The notes under the pieces: generated by a model
The model's input: the letters and a program-made list of their open reading frames with translations, nothing else
Told to the model about the DNA's origin: nothing
The model's database searches: none
Translations under genes and position numbers: made by a program
Origin: an uncultured Lachnospiraceae bacterium
GTDB taxonomy: Bacteria > Bacillota > Clostridia > Lachnospirales > Lachnospiraceae
Assembly: GCA_902782815.1 (NCBI GenBank)
Contig: CACZOS010000087.1
Coordinates: 1 to 9,722, forward strand
Direction: 5' to 3'
Length of the DNA: 9,722 bases
Part shown: one piece after another, positions 5,821 through 9,722 of the stretch
How the letters are laid out: each line of letters begins with the position of its first letter
How positions within the stretch are numbered: position 1 is the first letter of the stretch

Positions 5821-6873
5821 ATGGGTTTAGATGATCGTAAGATGAAGATATTAAAAACGATAATCTCCACCTATCTTGAGACCGGAGAGCCGGTGGGAAG
5901 CAGAACCATCGCCAAGGATTCAGACCTGCATTTGAGCTCCGCGACCATACGTAATGAGATGGCCGACCTTGAAGAGCTGGGATACATTATCCAGCCTCAT
6001 ACCTCAGCGGGAAGGATTCCTTCGGACCTGGGATACCGGCTTTTCGTCAACCAGATGATGGAAGAGCACGATATAGAGATCAGAGAGAAGGAGGAAGAGA
6101 TCGAGGCGGAACGGCAGATGATGTTCCGGAAGATGGACCGCATGGAAGAGATGCTGAAAAGCGTGGCGGATGTTCTGGCTGATGATACCAATTATGCCAC
6201 GCTGGTTTCCACTCCCCATATCCGGGAGTCGAAACTGAAGTTTATCCAGCTTTCCATGGTGGACCACTGCAGGATGCTGGCAGTCATCGTTGTGGGCAAC
6301 GAGACGGTGAAGAATCTCCTGATCAACGTTCAGGATCCGCTGACCAACGAAGAGATCCTGAAGCTGAATATCCTTTTGAATTCCTTCCTTCAGGGACTGA
6401 CCTTGAATGAGATCACCCTGGAGCTGATGCACACCATGAAGGTGCAGGCGGGGATGCACGCCACGATCCTGGAGACCGTATTCGGCGGCATAGTGGAAGC
6501 CATTCATGAGGCCAACGATATGGAGATCTATACCAGCGGGGCCACCAACATCCTGAAGTATCCAGAGCTGGCCAATCCGGCCCAGACCACAGCCCTGATC
6601 GATACCCTGGTGGGGAAGAAACAGCTGGAAAAGCTGGTGGACGAGACAGTCAGCGATCGGGATAAGCACGGGATCCAGGTATATATCGGAAGCGAAAACC
6701 AGCTCCCCTCTTTACAGGGATGCAGTATCGTTACTGCCACCTATGAACTGGAGGAGGGCGGGACGGGAACCGTCGGGATCATCGGTCCCAAGAGGATGGA
6801 TTACCGTAAAGTAGTACATACATTGAAGAATCTCACCGCGGATCTGGATGAGATCTTCAATAAGAAATCATAG
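5821..6873 (+). CDS. hrcA: Heat-inducible transcription repressor HrcA
   Basis: The 350-residue protein is typical for HrcA, the cytosolic repressor of class I heat-shock genes. The N-terminal winged-helix DNA-binding domain has the hallmark LSSATIRNEMADLEELGYI (about residues 38-56) followed by QPHTSAGRIPSDLGYRLFV. The centre is the GAF-like dimer domain with its inserted segment. The C terminus has the signature GTVGIIGPKRMDYRKVVHTL. ATG 5821 gives the family N terminus MGLDDRKMKIL. Its AGGAGG (5803-5808) is 12 bases upstream, rather longer than usual. An open frame extends back through CIRCE to 5770, but those residues are not HrcA-like. The gene leads the operon and is therefore autoregulated; grpE follows after 17 bases. 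Confidence 0.97.
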   Translation: MGLDDRKMKILKTIISTYLETGEPVGSRTIAKDSDLHLSSATIRNEMADLEELGYIIQPHTSAGRIPSDLGYRLFVNQMMEEHDIEIREKEEEIEAERQMMFRKMDRMEEMLKSVADVLADDTNYATLVSTPHIRESKLKFIQLSMVDHCRMLAVIVVGNETVKNLLINVQDPLTNEEILKLNILLNSFLQGLTLNEITLELMHTMKVQAGMHATILETVFGGIVEAIHEANDMEIYTSGATNILKYPELANPAQTTALIDTLVGKKQLEKLVDETVSDRDKHGIQVYIGSENQLPSLQGCSIVTATYELEEGGTGTVGIIGPKRMDYRKVVHTLKNLTADLDEIFNKKS

Positions 6874-6890
6874 AAAGGTGGTACTTTTAA

Positions 6891-7541
6891 GTGGAAGACA
6901 GAAAAGAATTCGACGAAAGTATCCTGGAAGAAACCATGGAAAAAGCCGGAGAGGCGGAGAGCACGGAGGACCTTATGCCGGAGGCGGAAAGCCTTGCGGA
7001 GGAGCAGCCCTGTGATGCCGATCCTTCAGAGAACCCTGAAGAGGGGAAGAAAGAGGGCAAGAAGAAAAAGAAAAAATCTGCCAAGTCCATGGAACTGGCT
7101 TTGGAAAAGAGCGAGGCCAGGGTGGCCGAGCTTACGGATCTCTACCAGAGACTGATGGCAGAGTTCGAGAATGCCAGGAAGCGTAACGCCAAGGAACAAT
7201 CCCGGATGTATGACGTGGGGGCCAAGGAAGTGCTTCTCAAGTTATTGCCGGTTATTGATAATTTTGAACGGGGGATCGACGCCCTTTCCGAGGAGGAGAG
7301 GGAGGGGGCATTTGCCCAGGGGTTCATCAAGATCTACCAGCAGATGATGACCACCTTCGGAGAACTCGGCGTGACACCCATGGATGCCAAGGGCAAGGAA
7401 TTCAACCCGGATCTTCATAATGCGGTGATGCATGCGGAGGATCCTGAACAGGGAGAGAACCTTGTGGCAGAGGAATTCCAGAAGGGATACATGTACAAAG
7501 ACAGCGTATTAAGACACAGTATGGTTAAGGTGGTCAACTGA
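6891..7541 (+). CDS. grpE: Nucleotide exchange factor GrpE
   Basis: GrpE (216 residues here) releases ADP from DnaK and acts as a thermosensor in the Hsp70 cycle. The first 50 residues are acidic and probably disordered, followed by a lysine cluster (GKKEGKKKKKK, about 52-62). The long dimerising coiled coil begins near residue 67 and includes LYQRLMAEFENARKR (84-98). The family core follows: LLKLLPVIDNFERGI (115-129), then the C-terminal beta domain with FNPDLHNAVMH (171-181) and the closing GYMYKDSVLRHSMVKVVN. The start is GTG 6891, placed by AAAGGTGG (6874-6881) nine bases upstream. Use of GTG may set its output below that of dnaK. It lies 17 bases after hrcA and 47 before dnaK. Confidence 0.96.
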   Translation: MEDRKEFDESILEETMEKAGEAESTEDLMPEAESLAEEQPCDADPSENPEEGKKEGKKKKKKSAKSMELALEKSEARVAELTDLYQRLMAEFENARKRNAKEQSRMYDVGAKEVLLKLLPVIDNFERGIDALSEEEREGAFAQGFIKIYQQMMTTFGELGVTPMDAKGKEFNPDLHNAVMHAEDPEQGENLVAEEFQKGYMYKDSVLRHSMVKVVN

Positions 7542-7576
7542 CCCGGTCAGCCGACTGCCATGCCGGAATGATTTAG

Positions 7577-9454
<1,878 letters not shown>

Positions 9455-9477
9455 TAGTTAGAAAAGTGTAGTGTGAT

Positions 9478-9722
9478 ATGGCAGATAAAAGAGATTACTA
9501 TGAGGTCCTTGGGGTAGGCAGGGATGCCTCAGAAGCAGATATTAAAAAAGCCTACCGCAAGGTAGCCAAAAAGTATCATCCTGATATCAATCCGGGCAAC
9601 AAAGAAGCTGAGGAGAAGTTCAAGGAAGCCGCAGAAGCTTATGAGGTGTTAAGCGATCCTGATAAGCGGGCCAGGTACGACCAGTTCGGCCACGCCGCCT
9701 TTGAGCAGGGCGGCGGCGGAGC
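9478..9722 (+). CDS. dnaJ: Chaperone protein DnaJ (N-terminal part)
   Basis: The first 81 residues of DnaJ are visible before the window ends. They form the J domain: [20 protein letters not shown], then [11 protein letters not shown] with the HPD triad (34-36) that stimulates DnaK ATP hydrolysis, then [19 protein letters not shown]. The Gly-rich linker begins at GGGG (78-81). The zinc-finger and client-binding domains lie beyond the window. ATG 9478 gives the family N terminus [12 protein letters not shown]. The 23 bases after dnaK contain no GGAGG-like sequence, unlike the other genes of the operon, so initiation may be weaker or coupled to dnaK. Confidence 0.96.
   Translation, partial: MADKRDYYEVLGVGRDASEADIKKAYRKVAKKYHPDINPGNKEAEEKFKEAAEAYEVLSDPDKRARYDQFGHAAFEQGGGG

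Noticed and set aside
7538..7550. CTGACC-C-GGTCAG pseudo-palindrome at the grpE stop
   Set aside because: The one-base centre cannot form an RNA hairpin of that length. It partly encodes the grpE end, and there is no promoter next to it.

Overview
The window reads as low-to-mid GC Gram-positive chromosome, most likely a Clostridia/Lachnospiraceae member. The evidence is the strong GGAGG-type ribosome binding sites, TTGACA/TATAAT-type promoters, TTG and GTG starts, the hrcA-grpE-dnaK-dnaJ order with a perfect CIRCE operator, and the holA - rpsT (opposite strand) - lepA - hemW - heat-shock operon neighbourhood known from Firmicutes. Genus assignment is inference; no rRNA gene is present.

Layout. 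1-327 is the 3' end of a NUDIX (CoA pyrophosphatase-like) gene whose stop overlaps the holA start as ATGA. holA (DNA polymerase III delta) runs to 1307. It converges on rpsT (ribosomal protein S20, minus strand, TTG start), which has its own terminator and two tandem candidate promoters. A 260-base divergent region separates rpsT from a small cupin gene (1939-2283), followed closely by lepA (EF-4, TTG start) and hemW (radical-SAM heme chaperone). Two hairpins lie between lepA and hemW. A 370-base gene-free stretch (5451-5820) follows hemW. It holds a compact multi-hairpin element of unknown role, a strong rho-independent terminator, a further hairpin, and the hrcA promoter with CIRCE. The heat-shock operon hrcA-grpE-dnaK-dnaJ then runs off the right edge inside the dnaJ J domain.

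How the genes work together. HrcA binds CIRCE and represses its own operon. GrpE, DnaK and DnaJ form the Hsp70 folding machine. LepA and S20 act on ribosomes, and HolA loads the replicative clamp. The cupin is the only gene whose function cannot be read; in many Clostridia this slot is occupied by the sporulation genes gpr and spoIIP.

Most of the window is conserved housekeeping sequence, and no new multi-gene system is visible. The best candidates for something undescribed are the structured intergenic element at 5463-5537, the cupin in the gpr/spoIIP position with a dyad across its promoter, and the inverted repeat in the rpsT promoter region.
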